Assembly (NCBI RefSeq): GCF_018135625.1
Contig: NZ_CP073078.1
Coordinates: 1,892,501 to 1,956,500 of the forward strand
DNA length: 64,000 bases
From: Phenylobacterium montanum
GTDB lineage: Bacteria; Pseudomonadota; Alphaproteobacteria; Caulobacterales; Caulobacteraceae
Direction of reading: 5' to 3'
Notes under the pieces: model-generated
Told to the model about the DNA's origin: nothing
The model's input: only the letters and a program-made list of their open reading frames with translations
Databases searched by the model: none
Shown here: positions 16,642 through 25,534 of the stretch, piece by piece
Numbering within the stretch: position 1 is the stretch's first letter
Layout of the letters: the number at the start of each line of letters is the position of its first letter
Translations under genes and position numbers: made by a program

Positions 16642-17592
16642 TCAGGCGTCCGAGGCGGCGGTCAGGGCCTTTACCTGGTCCGCAGACAGGGAAAGACGGG
16701 CAGCGCCCAGGATCTCTTCCAGCTGGGCGACGCTGGTGGCGCTGGCGATCGGAGCGGTGATCCCCGGCTGGGCCATCAGCCAGGCCAGGGCGACCTGGGC
16801 CGGACTTGCGCCGGTCTCGGCGCCCACGGCGTCGAGGGCGGCCAGGATGCGCAGGCCGCGCGCGTCCAGGTAGCGCTTGGCGCCGCGGCCGCGCGGGCTT
16901 TTGCCGAGGTCGGCCTCGGAGCGGTACTTGCCGGTCAGAAAGCCGCTGGCCAGGCCGTAGAAGCAGACCACGCCGACCTCTTCCTTCACGCACAGGTCCT
17001 GCAAGGGACCCTCGTAGGCGCTGCGGTCATAGAGATTGTATAGCGGCTGCAGGCTCTCGTAGCGGGGCAGGCTTTTGGCGGCGCTGACCCCCAGGGCCTC
17101 GCCGAGGCGCGCGGCGTCGTAGTTGGAGGCGCCGATGGCGCGCACCTTGCCGGCCTTGATCAGGCGCTGATAGGCCTCCAGCGTCTCGTCCAGCGGGGTC
17201 TCGGCGTCGTCGCGGTGAGACTGGTAGAGGTCGATATGGTCGGTCTGCAGGCGGCGCAGGCTGTCTTCCACCGCGCGGACCATGTAGGCGGCGGAGAGGC
17301 CCTTGTTGTCGCCGCCCATGTCCATGCCGAGCTTGGTGGCCAGGACGATCCTGTCCCGCTTGCCACTGGCCTTGAGCCAGGCGCCGATCACGGTCTCGGA
17401 CTCGCCGCCCGTATGGCCGGGAACCCAGCGGCTATAGACGTCGGCGGTGTCGACGGCGTCGAAGCCGGCGTCGACGAAGGCGTCGAGGATGGCGAAGGAG
17501 GTCTTCTCGTCCGCCGTCCAGCCGAACACGTTGCCGCCCAGCATCAGGGGCGCGATGGAAAGGCCCGAACGGCCGAGTTTGCGCTTTTGCAT
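16642..17592 (-). CDS. aldo/keto reductase
   Basis: A 316-aa NADPH-dependent oxidoreductase of the AKR superfamily, related to the YghZ/Tas group. The (beta/alpha)8 barrel signatures are present: GGNVFGW, VDTADVYS, LATKLGM and DLYQSHRDD. The catalytic tetrad is Asp48, Tyr53, Lys87 and His126. Later IGASNYDA and GITAPIASAT contribute to cofactor binding. The substrate is unknown; such enzymes reduce aldehydes and ketones. It sits downstream of the GMC oxidoreductase but a repeat element of about 115 bases separates them, so cotranscription is doubtful. Confidence 0.92.
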   Translation of the reverse strand: MQKRKLGRSGLSIAPLMLGGNVFGWTADEKTSFAILDAFVDAGFDAVDTADVYSRWVPGHTGGESETVIGAWLKASGKRDRIVLATKLGMDMGGDNKGLSAAYMVRAVEDSLRRLQTDHIDLYQSHRDDAETPLDETLEAYQRLIKAGKVRAIGASNYDAARLGEALGVSAAKSLPRYESLQPLYNLYDRSAYEGPLQDLCVKEEVGVVCFYGLASGFLTGKYRSEADLGKSPRGRGAKRYLDARGLRILAALDAVGAETGASPAQVALAWLMAQPGITAPIASATSVAQLEEILGAARLSLSADQVKALTAASDA

Positions 17593-17609
17593 GGGCGGGT
17601 TCCCTCTCG

Positions 17610-17725
17610 TGCGTGGTTCGAGACGCCCGCTCGCGCGGGCTCCTCACCATGACTATGAACTGTGCATTCCAAAAACCTCGTCATGGTGAGGAGCGGCCCG
17701 ACAGGGACGCGTCTCGAACCACGCA
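17610..17725. repeat. palindromic repeat, family A (copy 1)
   Basis: The element is bounded by perfect 17-base inverted repeats, TGCGTGGTTCGAGACGC at 17610-17626 and its complement at 17709-17725. An inner pair, GCTCCTCACCATGAC and GTCATGGTGAGGAGC, sits at 17639-17653 and 17680-17694. A second full copy lies at 22811-22925 and a half copy at 26841-26885, which shows that it is dispersed. Confidence 0.9.
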
Positions 17726-17732
17726 AGGGCCG

Positions 17733-19382
17733 TCAGGCCGCGTCCTCGTACACCGGCGCGTCTTCCGACTTGGGCGCGGCGCGGCCGAGGATCAAGTCCG
17801 CGGCTTTTTCGGCGACCATGATGGTGGGGGCGTTGGTGTTGCCGCCCACCAGGGTCGGCATGACCGAGGCGTCGATGACCCGCAGGCCCTCGATGCCCAT
17901 CACCCTCAGCTCGTCGTCGACCACGGCCATGGCGTCGCCGGCCACGCCCATGCGGCAGGTGCCGACGGGGTGGTAGATGGTCTCGGCGGTGCGGCGGATC
18001 CAGGCGTCGATCTCGGCGTCGCTGCTCAGGGCCACGTCGGGGGAGACTTGGCGTCCGGCGATGGCCTTCAGGCCGGGCATGTCGGCCAGCTTCTGGGTCA
18101 TGCGCACGCCTTCGCGCAGGGCGCGGCGGTCCTCGTCGGTGGCCAGGTAGTTGGCGCGGATGGCGGGGTCGTCCAGCGGGTCGGCGGAGCGCAGGCCGAT
18201 CTCGCCGCGGCTTTCGGGGCGCAGCTGGCAGATGTGCACGGTGAAGCCGTCGCGGTCGACCGGGACCTTGCCGTGGTCGAGCATGATCGCCTGGACGCAG
18301 TGCAGCTGCAGGTCCGGGCGGTCGAGGTCGGGGCGGGATTTCAGGAAGGCGCCGGCCTCGAGGAAGTTCTGCCGCCCCGGCCCCTGGCCGCGCAGCATGT
18401 AGTTCAGCCCGGTCATCAGCCGCGCCAGTCCCTTGTTGTAGGCATAGGCCGTCTGTTCGCCCGGCGTCTCCCAGGCCAGCACCACGTCCAGGTGGTCCTG
18501 CAGGTTCTTGCCGACGCCCTTCAGCTCGTGGGTCACGGCCACGCCGGCCTTGTTCAGCTCATCGGGATCACCGATGCCCGACAGCTGCAGCACATGCGGC
18601 GACTGCACCGCGCCGGAGGAGACCAAGACCTCGGCGTCGGCATAGGCGGTCTTCTTCTCCGCGTTCTTGCCCTGCACATACTCGACCCCGACCGCGCGGC
18701 CCTTTTCGATCAGGATGCGGGTGGTGCGCGCCAGGGTGGCGCAGGTCAGGTTGGGCCGCACGCCCATCACCGGGTGCAGATAGCCCGCCGCCGCGCTCCA
18801 GCGGCGCCCGTCGCGGATGGTCAGCTGATAGGGGCCGAAGCCCTCCTGCTGGAAGCCGTTGAAGTCGGCGGTGCGCTTGTGCCCCGCCTGGACCCCGGCC
18901 TCGATGAAGCCGGAGAAGATGCGGCTCTTGGAGCGGCCGTCGGACACGTACAGCGGCCCCTCGCCCCCGTGATAGGGGTCGGCGCCGCCCTCATAGGTCT
19001 CGGCGCGTTTGAAATAGGGCAGCACCTCGGCATAGGACCAGCCCTTCAGCCCCATCTGGCGCCACTGGTCGTAGTCGCGCGCGTGGCCGCGGATATAGAT
19101 CATGCCGTTGATCGAGGACGAGCCGCCCCAGCCCTTGCCCCGCGGCCACCAGAGTTTCCTGTTCTCCAGGTTCGGCTCCGGCTCGGTCCAGAAGCCCCAG
19201 TTGTAGGTCCCCTTTTCCGACAGCAGCGCCCCGGCGCCGGCCGGCATGCGCACCAGGATCGAATTGTCCTTGCCGCCGGCTTCGAGCAGCAGCACGCGAA
19301 CCTTGGGATCGGCCGTGAGCCGGTTGGCCAGCACGCACCCGGCCGAGCCGGCGCCGATGATGATGTAGTCGAAACGCTCCAA
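17733..19382 (-). CDS. GMC family oxidoreductase (choline/alcohol dehydrogenase-like)
   Basis: A 549-aa FAD-dependent dehydrogenase of the glucose-methanol-choline family. The N-terminal dinucleotide fold is DYIIIGAGSAGCVLANRL. The GMC signatures are GGSSSINGMIYIRG and SSGAVQSPHVLQLSGIG. The C-terminal catalytic His-Asn region appears as YHPVGTCRMG and PTLVGGNTNAPTIMVAEKAADLI. It lacks a signal peptide and is of normal family length. It would oxidise an alcohol to an aldehyde and pass electrons to the respiratory chain; the substrate cannot be told from the sequence. The neighbour aldo/keto reductase could act on the aldehyde, but this is only an inference from position. Confidence 0.92.
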   Translation of the reverse strand: MERFDYIIIGAGSAGCVLANRLTADPKVRVLLLEAGGKDNSILVRMPAGAGALLSEKGTYNWGFWTEPEPNLENRKLWWPRGKGWGGSSSINGMIYIRGHARDYDQWRQMGLKGWSYAEVLPYFKRAETYEGGADPYHGGEGPLYVSDGRSKSRIFSGFIEAGVQAGHKRTADFNGFQQEGFGPYQLTIRDGRRWSAAAGYLHPVMGVRPNLTCATLARTTRILIEKGRAVGVEYVQGKNAEKKTAYADAEVLVSSGAVQSPHVLQLSGIGDPDELNKAGVAVTHELKGVGKNLQDHLDVVLAWETPGEQTAYAYNKGLARLMTGLNYMLRGQGPGRQNFLEAGAFLKSRPDLDRPDLQLHCVQAIMLDHGKVPVDRDGFTVHICQLRPESRGEIGLRSADPLDDPAIRANYLATDEDRRALREGVRMTQKLADMPGLKAIAGRQVSPDVALSSDAEIDAWIRRTAETIYHPVGTCRMGVAGDAMAVVDDELRVMGIEGLRVIDASVMPTLVGGNTNAPTIMVAEKAADLILGRAAPKSEDAPVYEDAA

Positions 19383-19672
19383 GGGTCCCTCGCCTGGTTC
19401 TGGCTATTCGTTGGCCGGCAAGGTGGCGCGAGCGTGGGGCGGATGCAAGGGCGTTGGTGACGGGGGCGTCAGGTTTGTTGGGCAGATTTAAGGCGAGGAG
19501 CACAGTGCCCCTGACCGGGCGGGCCGCATGTGCAGGACGCCAACGGGCAGCAAGTGACAGCATATCGTGTGGCGGAGCCATCCGAGTTGATATCAGATTT
19601 GATCCCAGCGATAATACTCTAGCTCCAGATCGCAGAGCGCCAGCGCTTCTTTATTCGTAGAAAATTCGACAA

Positions 19673-20806
19673 TTAAACCATATATTCGCATTCAAAATTT
19701 TTGAATACACCATGAGCGAATTTCTTTGCTATTAAATTGAAAATATTCGGCCTAAATTTTCCTGTAAAAGGATGACTCCCAAATCTATCTAGAATATTTT
19801 TAGTTATCAGTTTAGTGGCGTAGTTAAATCCGACACCCTTACTTCCGCCAACGATCGTAATTGTGCCTTGCGTTGGAGAGAAATTTGCCCAAAAATCAAG
19901 CTCGTCTCCCATAATTTTATGTGTTATGTCCATACCAACACTATTCATACGAAATTCACTGCAAAACGTGACCTTATTTTCAATAGCCAGCACCAAAATT
20001 CTGCCCACATCATCCCCTGGATTGTACAACACTATTCTGGGAACAAAATATACTTTTATATTTCTAGAGATGTTTCCTTGCGCATGCAAGAAGTAGTGAA
20101 CAATTTTTGGTCCGCGCCTCCAAGAATGTCTAGTCGGATCGCCACAGCACCACTCAATGTACCCTCCCCACGCATTTTCAGCGTCACCAACATACTCTGC
20201 GGCCAGCCTCTTTGCCGCAAGCTGGACAGCAAATGCGTTGGCCCTTAGGACAGGATTGGTTAGATTTTGAATGTTAGAACAGAGACTCTGATCATATTTT
20301 CGACACTGATCAAGAAGATCACTCGCCCCACTGCCTATCGCGGTGCACGGATTCATGTATTTTAGATTTATAGATTGCCCATTGCTAACCTGGCGGAATC
20401 CATCCTCCAGATTGTCTGGTATATTTGCAGCAATGATTGCGACATCTCGCCCCTCATTACGATATTCTTCTGCAGCAACAGCCAAGCGATCTACAACGTG
20501 ATGTCCACCTGGATCTGAGAGATTAGAAATAAACTGATTGCAAAAAGAGCGTATATCATTTCCGTTACCCGAAAAAGCTAGGGCGTTTGGCCCAGACAAT
20601 AACAACTTTCTATTCAAATAAACTTTAGAAATAGCGCCCGCATGTTCGGGTATGGTAGTGGCTGGAAGTATAGATACCGCATCATTGGGAACGCCCCTCA
20701 ACGTAACCAAAGTATCAGCCAGCATAAGGTCGACCGAATTTATAAAAGGTCGAGAGGGATCGGCGGGAAACGATGCGTACAGGCAGCCGGTCAAATGAGC
20801 CACCAT
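19673..20806 (-). CDS. AT-rich orphan gene; uncharacterised protein, possible Ntn-hydrolase fold
   Basis: A 377-aa protein encoded by DNA far poorer in GC than everything around it (16 of 60 bases G/C at 19681-19740, 31 of 60 at 20101-20160). Codon use is correspondingly foreign, so recent horizontal transfer is likely. I do not recognise the family. Three features hint at a proteasome-like N-terminal-nucleophile hydrolase fold: DLMLADTLVTL near the start, PNALAFSGNGNDI, and CTAIGSGASDLL near the middle. Such motifs occur in HslV-like enzymes and their bacterial relatives, but here no free N-terminal nucleophile is evident. The C-terminus is basic (KFAHGVFKNFECEYMV). There is no strong ribosome site before ATG 20806. 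No transposase, integrase or flanking repeat is visible. Confidence 0.6.
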   Translation of the reverse strand: MVAHLTGCLYASFPADPSRPFINSVDLMLADTLVTLRGVPNDAVSILPATTIPEHAGAISKVYLNRKLLLSGPNALAFSGNGNDIRSFCNQFISNLSDPGGHHVVDRLAVAAEEYRNEGRDVAIIAANIPDNLEDGFRQVSNGQSINLKYMNPCTAIGSGASDLLDQCRKYDQSLCSNIQNLTNPVLRANAFAVQLAAKRLAAEYVGDAENAWGGYIEWCCGDPTRHSWRRGPKIVHYFLHAQGNISRNIKVYFVPRIVLYNPGDDVGRILVLAIENKVTFCSEFRMNSVGMDITHKIMGDELDFWANFSPTQGTITIVGGSKGVGFNYATKLITKNILDRFGSHPFTGKFRPNIFNLIAKKFAHGVFKNFECEYMV

Positions 20807-21067
20807 TCGAAGGCGGTCTCAGTAGAAACATTGTTCTCCATACCTCGCCCTCCAACACGCCGCGACCTCGTCACCATGAGCCTGCACAACGACAGTGCCA
20901 ATATGGATTTCGAGGGCGTGGGAGGCACCATCAATACGCCCACCCGATCAAAAATGCGCCCTTGCCACCTCCCCCATCCAAGCGCCTGATCCCCGCCGCG
21001 TGGCTCGGCTGGGGTCGGGAGCGGCTTTCGGGGGTCTGCGCCTAAAAGAGACAAAGGGAGGCTGGTC

Positions 21068-21652
21068 ATGCGTGGAGGATGGCTTGCGATGGCGGCCGGC
21101 GCGGCGATGGCGCTGGCGGCGGGATGGGCGGCGGCGCAAGGAACGCCGGCGCCGGCGGCCTCGGGGACGGCCCAGGCGGCCAAGCCCGCGGCGGCGGCGC
21201 CCAAGGGCCCCAGCGCCTCTGGTCCAAGTGATCGGGCGCAGATCCAGGCGCTGCTGAAGGCCTACAACAAGGCCTTCAACGCCAAGGACGCCGACGGGGT
21301 GATGGCGGCCTACGCCAAGAAGGGCCTGTTCGTCTTCGACGTCTCCCCGCCGCGCGAGCACGTGGGCTGGGACGACTACAAGAAGGACTGGACCGAGATG
21401 TTCGCGGCCTTTCCCGGGCCTTTGACCAATACGATCAGCGAGCAGACCCTGAACATCGTCGGGCCGGTGGCCTGGGGCCACAACGTGCAGGACACCAGCT
21501 TCACCGCCAAGGACGGGAGCAAGACCGAGGTCACGGTCCGGGTGACGGACGTGTTCCGCAAGACCGGCGGCGCCTGGCGGATCGTCGAGGAGCACGTCTC
21601 GGTGCCGGTGGACCTGGCGACCGGCAAGGCGGATCTGATGTCGAAGCCGTAG
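21068..21652 (+). CDS. secreted SnoaL/NTF2-like protein
   Basis: A 194-aa exported protein with a signal peptide (MALAAGWAAAQ) and an Ala/Pro linker. The NTF2-like cone domain starts near DRAQIQALLKAYNKAFNAKDADGVMAAYAKKGLFVFDVSPP and ends TDVFRKTGGAWRIVEEHVSVPVD. This fold covers ketosteroid-isomerase-like enzymes and binding proteins. The conserved ending GGAWRIVEEHVS is typical of the SnoaL/DUF4440-type group. The ligand is unknown. GGAGG lies upstream of the ATG at 21068. It stands alone, preceded by the AT-rich gene and followed by repeat elements. Confidence 0.82.
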   Translation: MRGGWLAMAAGAAMALAAGWAAAQGTPAPAASGTAQAAKPAAAAPKGPSASGPSDRAQIQALLKAYNKAFNAKDADGVMAAYAKKGLFVFDVSPPREHVGWDDYKKDWTEMFAAFPGPLTNTISEQTLNIVGPVAWGHNVQDTSFTAKDGSKTEVTVRVTDVFRKTGGAWRIVEEHVSVPVDLATGKADLMSKP

Positions 21653-21680
21653 GGGGGCGGAGAGCGCGGCGCGCGCCAAA

Positions 21681-21702
21681 TCCGCTCATCCCGGCGAATG
21701 CC
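21681..21702. repeat. palindromic repeat, family C (half copy)
   Basis: TCCGCTCATCCCGGCGAATG with its following CC equals the left arm and loop of the complete family C hairpin at 25959-25990. The right arm is missing, so this is a decayed copy. Confidence 0.7.
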
Positions 21703-21736
21703 CATAAGCGCCAAGTTTAGCGGCTTCACCATAGCT

Positions 21737-21842
21737 CCTCATCCTGAGGCGCCCGCGCAGCGGGCCTCGAAGGACGCAGTGGCGGCCCCGTGATTGCGTC
21801 CTTCGAGGCTCGCCGCTTCGCGCCGAGCACCTCAGGATGAGG
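21737..21842. repeat. palindromic repeat, family B
   Basis: Outer arms CCTCATCCTGAGG (21737-21749) and CCTCAGGATGAGG (21830-21842) are inverted repeats. An inner pair, GCCTCGAAGGACGCA (21764-21778) and TGCGTCCTTCGAGGC (21795-21809), folds within them. The design is a long double-hairpin intergenic element, different in sequence from family A but similar in plan. Confidence 0.88.
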
Positions 21843-21860
21843 AAATTTGGGAGCCCGCCC

Positions 21861-22136
21861 CTACGCCTCGCTGGCGCTGGGGAGGTTGAGGACGCTGCGC
21901 GAAACCTCGCCCTTGTGGATGGTCACGCCCAGGAAGGTCATGGTTCCGCCGGCGAAGCTGATGTCGGCGACCGGGACCGCGGGGTCGCGCTGCAACAGGG
22001 CGACATCGCGCAGGGTGAGGTGCAGGGCCATGTCGCCCGGGGGCACGCCCTGGGCCGTCGCCTGCTCGATCTCGGCCCGGAAGCGGAAAGCGACGGTCGT
22101 GGAGGCGGTGGCGGCGGGGTTGTGGGCCGATTTCAT
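21861..22136 (-). CDS. conserved hypothetical small protein
   Basis: A 91-aa protein without signal or membrane segment. It reads as a small beta-rich domain (TVAFRFRAEIEQA, MALHLTLRDVALLQ, VADISFAGGTMTFLGVTIHKGE). I do not recognise the family. Its start overlaps the stop of the upstream DUF2188-like gene as ATGA, so the two are translated together. The family B repeat directly follows its stop. Confidence 0.6.
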   Translation of the reverse strand: MKSAHNPAATASTTVAFRFRAEIEQATAQGVPPGDMALHLTLRDVALLQRDPAVPVADISFAGGTMTFLGVTIHKGEVSRSVLNLPSASEA

Positions 22137-22333
22137 CGAAAGCCTCCTTCGCCGGTCACGTGCACCGCGACGGCCCCGCCGGCGTCCGACATCTCTCGGG
22201 CGCGCTTATGGGCGAAGGCCTTGGCGACCTCCTTGTCGATGGTGCGACCGAAGTGGGCCCCGCCGTGTTCGACGACCCAGGCGTCGCCATCCCGCATTAC
22301 GGTGAAGATAGTTCGTTCGAGTTGAGCTCGCAT
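22133..22333 (-). CDS. DUF2188-like small protein
   Basis: A 66-aa protein. TIFTVMRDGDAWVVEHGGAHFGRTIDKEVAKAFAHKRAREMSDAGGAVAVHVTGEGGF resembles DUF2188, a tiny domain in which a W-V strand is followed by a helix ending in A..A and a strand with V.V. The role is unknown. The ATG at 22333 is preferred over an upstream one at 22393. It is coupled to the gene at 21861-22136 by a 4-base overlap, and is divergent from the cold-shock gene. Confidence 0.6.
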   Translation of the reverse strand: MRAQLERTIFTVMRDGDAWVVEHGGAHFGRTIDKEVAKAFAHKRAREMSDAGGAVAVHVTGEGGFR

Positions 22334-22413
22334 ACGGGTTTTTAGCACGCCCCTGGCCCATCGCGAAAAGTATTTCCAGGATTTTTCTTGCATATCCTGC
22401 GATCAACCCCCAA

Positions 22414-22561
22414 TATAACGATATCAAATATCGCTTTGGCTCGCCTGTCGCGCCCGCCGAAAATCTGAAAATTCGGCTTTCCGCTCGCTAAGACCCTCAC
22501 CGAAAATTTGACTTCCCTCCCTTTTCGGGCGCGGAAAACCCATGTCCGGAAAGGGACAATT
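22414..22561 (+). promoter_or_regulatory. putative promoter and long leader of the cold-shock gene
   Basis: The stretch is AT-rich, with a -10-like TATAAC at 22414-22419 and an inverted repeat GATAT/ATATC just after it. If transcription starts there, the leader is about 130-140 bases. Long leaders are typical of cold-shock genes, whose RNA structure controls translation (family knowledge). The ribosome site AAAGGGA precedes ATG 22562. Confidence 0.4.
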
Positions 22562-22771
22562 ATGCAAACCGGCATCGTAAAGTGGTTCAACGGCCAAAAA
22601 GGCTTCGGCTTCATTCAGCCCGACCAGGGCGGCGCAGACGTGTTCGTACACATCTCCGCCGTGGAGCGCGCCGGCATCGGCTCGCTCAATGAAGGCCAGA
22701 AGCTGTCGTTCGAACTCGAGCGCGACCAGCGTTCCGGCAAGAACTCGGCCGCCCAGCTGCAACTCGTCTGA
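22562..22771 (+). CDS. cold-shock domain protein (CspA family)
   Basis: A 69-aa single cold-shock domain that binds single-stranded RNA and DNA. It contains the two RNP motifs, KGFGFIQ and VFVHISAV, together with KWFNGQKG and the usual [12 protein letters not shown]. The length is normal. The start at 22562 is set by GGGA upstream and by family alignment; the frame extending to 22508 is only leader sequence. It is a free-standing gene with its own hairpin terminator. Confidence 0.95.
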   Translation: MQTGIVKWFNGQKGFGFIQPDQGGADVFVHISAVERAGIGSLNEGQKLSFELERDQRSGKNSAAQLQLV

Positions 22772-22776
22772 ACTTC

Positions 22777-22802
22777 AGGCCGCTCGTAAAATCGAGCGGC
22801 CT
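22777..22802 (+). terminator. hairpin terminator of the cold-shock gene
   Basis: AGGCCGCTCG and CGAGCGGCCT form a ten-base stem with a loop of six just after the stop at 22771. The T-run after it is poor, so it is a likely but not a perfect intrinsic terminator. Confidence 0.6.
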
Positions 22803-22810
22803 ACCGCCTT

Positions 22811-22925
22811 TGCGTGGTTCGAGACGCGTCCCTGGCGGGCCGCTCCTCACCATGACTGGCTTTTGTGCAACCCACTCGACTTCGTCATGGTGAGGGCTCG
22901 CGCAAGCGAGCGTCTCGAACCACGC
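22811..22925. repeat. palindromic repeat, family A (copy 2)
   Basis: The same outer arms as at 17610-17725: TGCGTGGTTCGAGACGC at the left and GCGTCTCGAACCACGC at the right. The inner pair CTCCTCACCATGAC and GTCATGGTGAGG is also kept. The central loop differs in sequence, as expected for a structure-conserved dispersed element. Confidence 0.9.
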
Positions 22926-23009
22926 CCATTAGATCGAGCCGTCCATTTCCGGACGGCCATCCGCCCCGCCTCCCAAGGAAGCGCCGCGGGGCCCAGAACA
23001 ATCGAAAAA

Positions 23010-23183
23010 ATGAATCATAGATATGTACCCGACGCCGACGGCGTCCTGAAGACCATCGTCCAGAAGCGCCCCGCAGCCAGCCTTCACGAGCTGCACCGAT
23101 CCCACCCGATCCTGCGCTCCATGTCCCTGGACCACCTGTCCCTGCTGCTGGAGCGAATGGCCCGGCAGCGCAGCCTGGCCTGA
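23010..23183 (+). CDS. small hypothetical protein
   Basis: A 57-aa ORF beginning MNHRYVPDADGVLKTIV and ending LERMARQRSLA. It has an amphipathic C-terminal half (ILRSMSLDHLSLLLERMARQ) and no signal. No family is recognised and the start has only an A-rich run upstream rather than a ribosome site. Coding is plausible from frame and third-position GC but is not proven. Confidence 0.4.
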   Translation: MNHRYVPDADGVLKTIVQKRPAASLHELHRSHPILRSMSLDHLSLLLERMARQRSLA

Positions 23184-23294
23184 AGCGCCCCTCCCCCGCC
23201 CGCCGCCCCTTCAAGCTTGGCCGCAGGATTGACCTTGGCCGCGAATTGATGATGAACTTGCCTCCGGGTTGATTTTTCCGGGTCGGGGGCGGCT

Positions 23295-25376
23295 TTGGGT
23301 TTCGGGCGTATTGCGGGCGTTTGCCTGGGTTTTGGATTGTGGCTGGCGGCCGGCGCGGCCGGGGCGGAAGAGAAGCCTGCGCCGCTCCCGCCGCCGCCAA
23401 GCCTGGATAACTTCTACGAAGACCCCCTGTTCAGCCACGCCCAGCTGTCGCCGGACGGCCGCTACCTGGCGGTGGTGCAAGGCGGGGACGTGTCGGCCGT
23501 GCTCGTCACCGACCTTCAGGGCCACACGACCCAGCCGATCCTGTCGCTTATGCAGAAGGGCAAGACCGTCAAGGGCCTGACGGCCGACTGGATCCGCTGG
23601 AAAAGCAACGACCGGCTGATCGTGGGCCTCACCCTGTTCGACATCCGCCGGGCCGGCGACAAGCCCGACGGGGAGATCATCGGCTGGCGCTTCGGCCGCT
23701 TCATGATGGCCATGGACCGCGACGGCAAGAACCAGCTGCAGTTGCTCAAGGGCGGCTTCTGGAACAGCGATCGGGGCGGCAATGTCACCCTGCTGGACCG
23801 GCTGCACAACGATCCCGACCACGTGCTGGCGATCGCGCCCAAGACCTCGGGCGATCCGGCGGTGTGGAAAGTCAACATCAAGACCGGCGACGCCCAGATG
23901 GTCGAGAGCGGCGACGACAACACCGACAGCTGGGACACCGACGCGGCCGGCAACATCGTCACCCGCATGCGCGATTCCGGCAATTCGGTGATCATCGAGG
24001 CGCGCGCGCCGGGCGAGACCAAATGGACCCAGGTCGTCAAGCTGAGGCCCAAGGACAAGAAGGAGCTGGCCGATTTCGACATCCTGGGCCCCACCGACAA
24101 GCCGAGCCAGCTCTATGTGGCGGTCAAGCCCAAGGACAAGAGCGAAGGCGAGACGCGCCGGCTACGCATCTACGATCTCTCGACGAAGACGCTGAGCGCG
24201 CCGGTCTGGCCGGAGCTGAAATACGACGTCGAGAACATCGTCCAGGACGACGAAACCTACGCGCTGAAAGCGGTCTGCTACACGGTCGACGTCTATACCT
24301 GCGACTTCAAGGACCCGACCATGCAGGCCTATTTCAAGGGCCTGTCGAAGTTCTTCAAGAACGACCGCAGCATCACCCCGGTCTCGATCTCCAGCGACGG
24401 GCGCTGGTGGCTGCTGCTGGTCAGCGGCCCGGACGAGCCGGCCACCTATTACATGTTCGACTGGAACGAGAAGAACATCGACGAGGTCGCCCCGGAGTAC
24501 AACCACCTCTCGACGGCCGCCCTGGCGGAGAAGCTGCGCTGGTCCTACCCGGCGCGCGACGGGACCGCGATCCCGGCCTATCTGACCCGGCCGAGGTTCG
24601 CCCCCAAAACGCCGCTGCCGCTGATCGTCATGCCGCATGGCGGGCCCGAGGCGCGCGACGCCTTCGACTACGACACCTGGTCCCAGTACCTGTCGACCCG
24701 CGGCTATCTGGTGTTCCAGCCCAATTTCCGCGGATCGCGCGGGTTCGGGATCACCTGGGCCGAGGCAGGCTATGGCCAGTGGTCCGGCCGCATGGCCGAC
24801 GACGTCACCGACGGGGTCAAGGCGCTGATCAGCTCGGGTCAGGCCGACCCGAACCGGATCTGCGTGTTCGGCGCCAGCTATGGCGGCTATGCCGCGCTCT
24901 GGGCCGGGGCGACGCACCCCGAGCTGTACAAGTGCGTGGTCAGCTGGGCGGGCGATGCCGACCTGATGCTGTCGATGAAGTTCGAGAAGTCGTTCGGCGG
25001 CAAGGAGGGCACGCGCTACCAGTACTGGCTGAAGTCGATCGGCGATCCGGAAAAGCAGGCCGACGCCCTGAAGAAGGCCTCGCCGATCAGCTATGCCGAA
25101 ACCTACAAGCCGCCGGTGCTGCTGATTCACGGCGCCGACGACCAGACGGTGACGCCCGAACAGTCCCGCAACATGGAGCACGCCCTGAAGAAGGCAGGGA
25201 AGGACGTGAAGCTGATCGTCTACAAGGACGAGGACCACACCGACTGGGACACCGCGCACGAGAAGGACGCCATCGACCAGGTCGCCAAGTTCATCCAGGC
25301 CCATATCGCGCCGATCCCGACGACCCAGGCGGCGACTGCTCCGGCCGCGGCTGCGCAGGCGGCGGCGGCCAAGTGA
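23295..25376 (+). CDS. S9 family serine peptidase (prolyl oligopeptidase type)
   Basis: A 693-aa exported peptidase. A TTG start at 23295 opens a signal peptide (GVCLGFGLWLAAGAAGA) and no ATG is available. The N-terminal two-thirds form a beta-propeller-like domain. The catalytic domain starts near RPRFAPKTPLPLIVMPHGGPEARD. The nucleophile motif is GASYGGYAA (Ser528), the acid lies in GADDQTV and the histidine in DEDHTDWD. It is close to dipeptidyl-aminopeptidase/acylaminoacyl peptidases that digest peptides in the periplasm. It ends in a low-complexity tail (AAAAQAAAAK). A second member lies at 51587-53671 and is paired with a TonB receptor. Confidence 0.92.
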   Translation: MGFGRIAGVCLGFGLWLAAGAAGAEEKPAPLPPPPSLDNFYEDPLFSHAQLSPDGRYLAVVQGGDVSAVLVTDLQGHTTQPILSLMQKGKTVKGLTADWIRWKSNDRLIVGLTLFDIRRAGDKPDGEIIGWRFGRFMMAMDRDGKNQLQLLKGGFWNSDRGGNVTLLDRLHNDPDHVLAIAPKTSGDPAVWKVNIKTGDAQMVESGDDNTDSWDTDAAGNIVTRMRDSGNSVIIEARAPGETKWTQVVKLRPKDKKELADFDILGPTDKPSQLYVAVKPKDKSEGETRRLRIYDLSTKTLSAPVWPELKYDVENIVQDDETYALKAVCYTVDVYTCDFKDPTMQAYFKGLSKFFKNDRSITPVSISSDGRWWLLLVSGPDEPATYYMFDWNEKNIDEVAPEYNHLSTAALAEKLRWSYPARDGTAIPAYLTRPRFAPKTPLPLIVMPHGGPEARDAFDYDTWSQYLSTRGYLVFQPNFRGSRGFGITWAEAGYGQWSGRMADDVTDGVKALISSGQADPNRICVFGASYGGYAALWAGATHPELYKCVVSWAGDADLMLSMKFEKSFGGKEGTRYQYWLKSIGDPEKQADALKKASPISYAETYKPPVLLIHGADDQTVTPEQSRNMEHALKKAGKDVKLIVYKDEDHTDWDTAHEKDAIDQVAKFIQAHIAPIPTTQAATAPAAAAQAAAAK

Positions 25377-25534
25377 GGGGCTGAAGAAAACCTTGGGCGG
25401 CGCGTAGAAAAACGCGGCGCGGGCGGCGCTTGAAAGCCCACCCCGCCGGCCTATCTGAAGCGCAATTCAAACCCACCGGGAGGCCTTCGACAGGACCAGC
25501 GCCAGGCGGCGCCGGCCGCTGCAGGCGTGGTCCT

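Noticed and set aside
17610-17725. GGTTCGAGAC-like sequence considered as a tRNA T-loop
   Set aside because: It is part of the family A inverted repeat; no acceptor stem or anticodon arm can be drawn. No tRNA was seen in the window.
17613-19460. A long plus-strand open frame (615 codons) opposite the GMC oxidoreductase
   Set aside because: The minus strand has a full GMC protein with FAD and catalytic motifs. The plus frame is an antisense shadow, rich in Gly, Ala, Arg and His.
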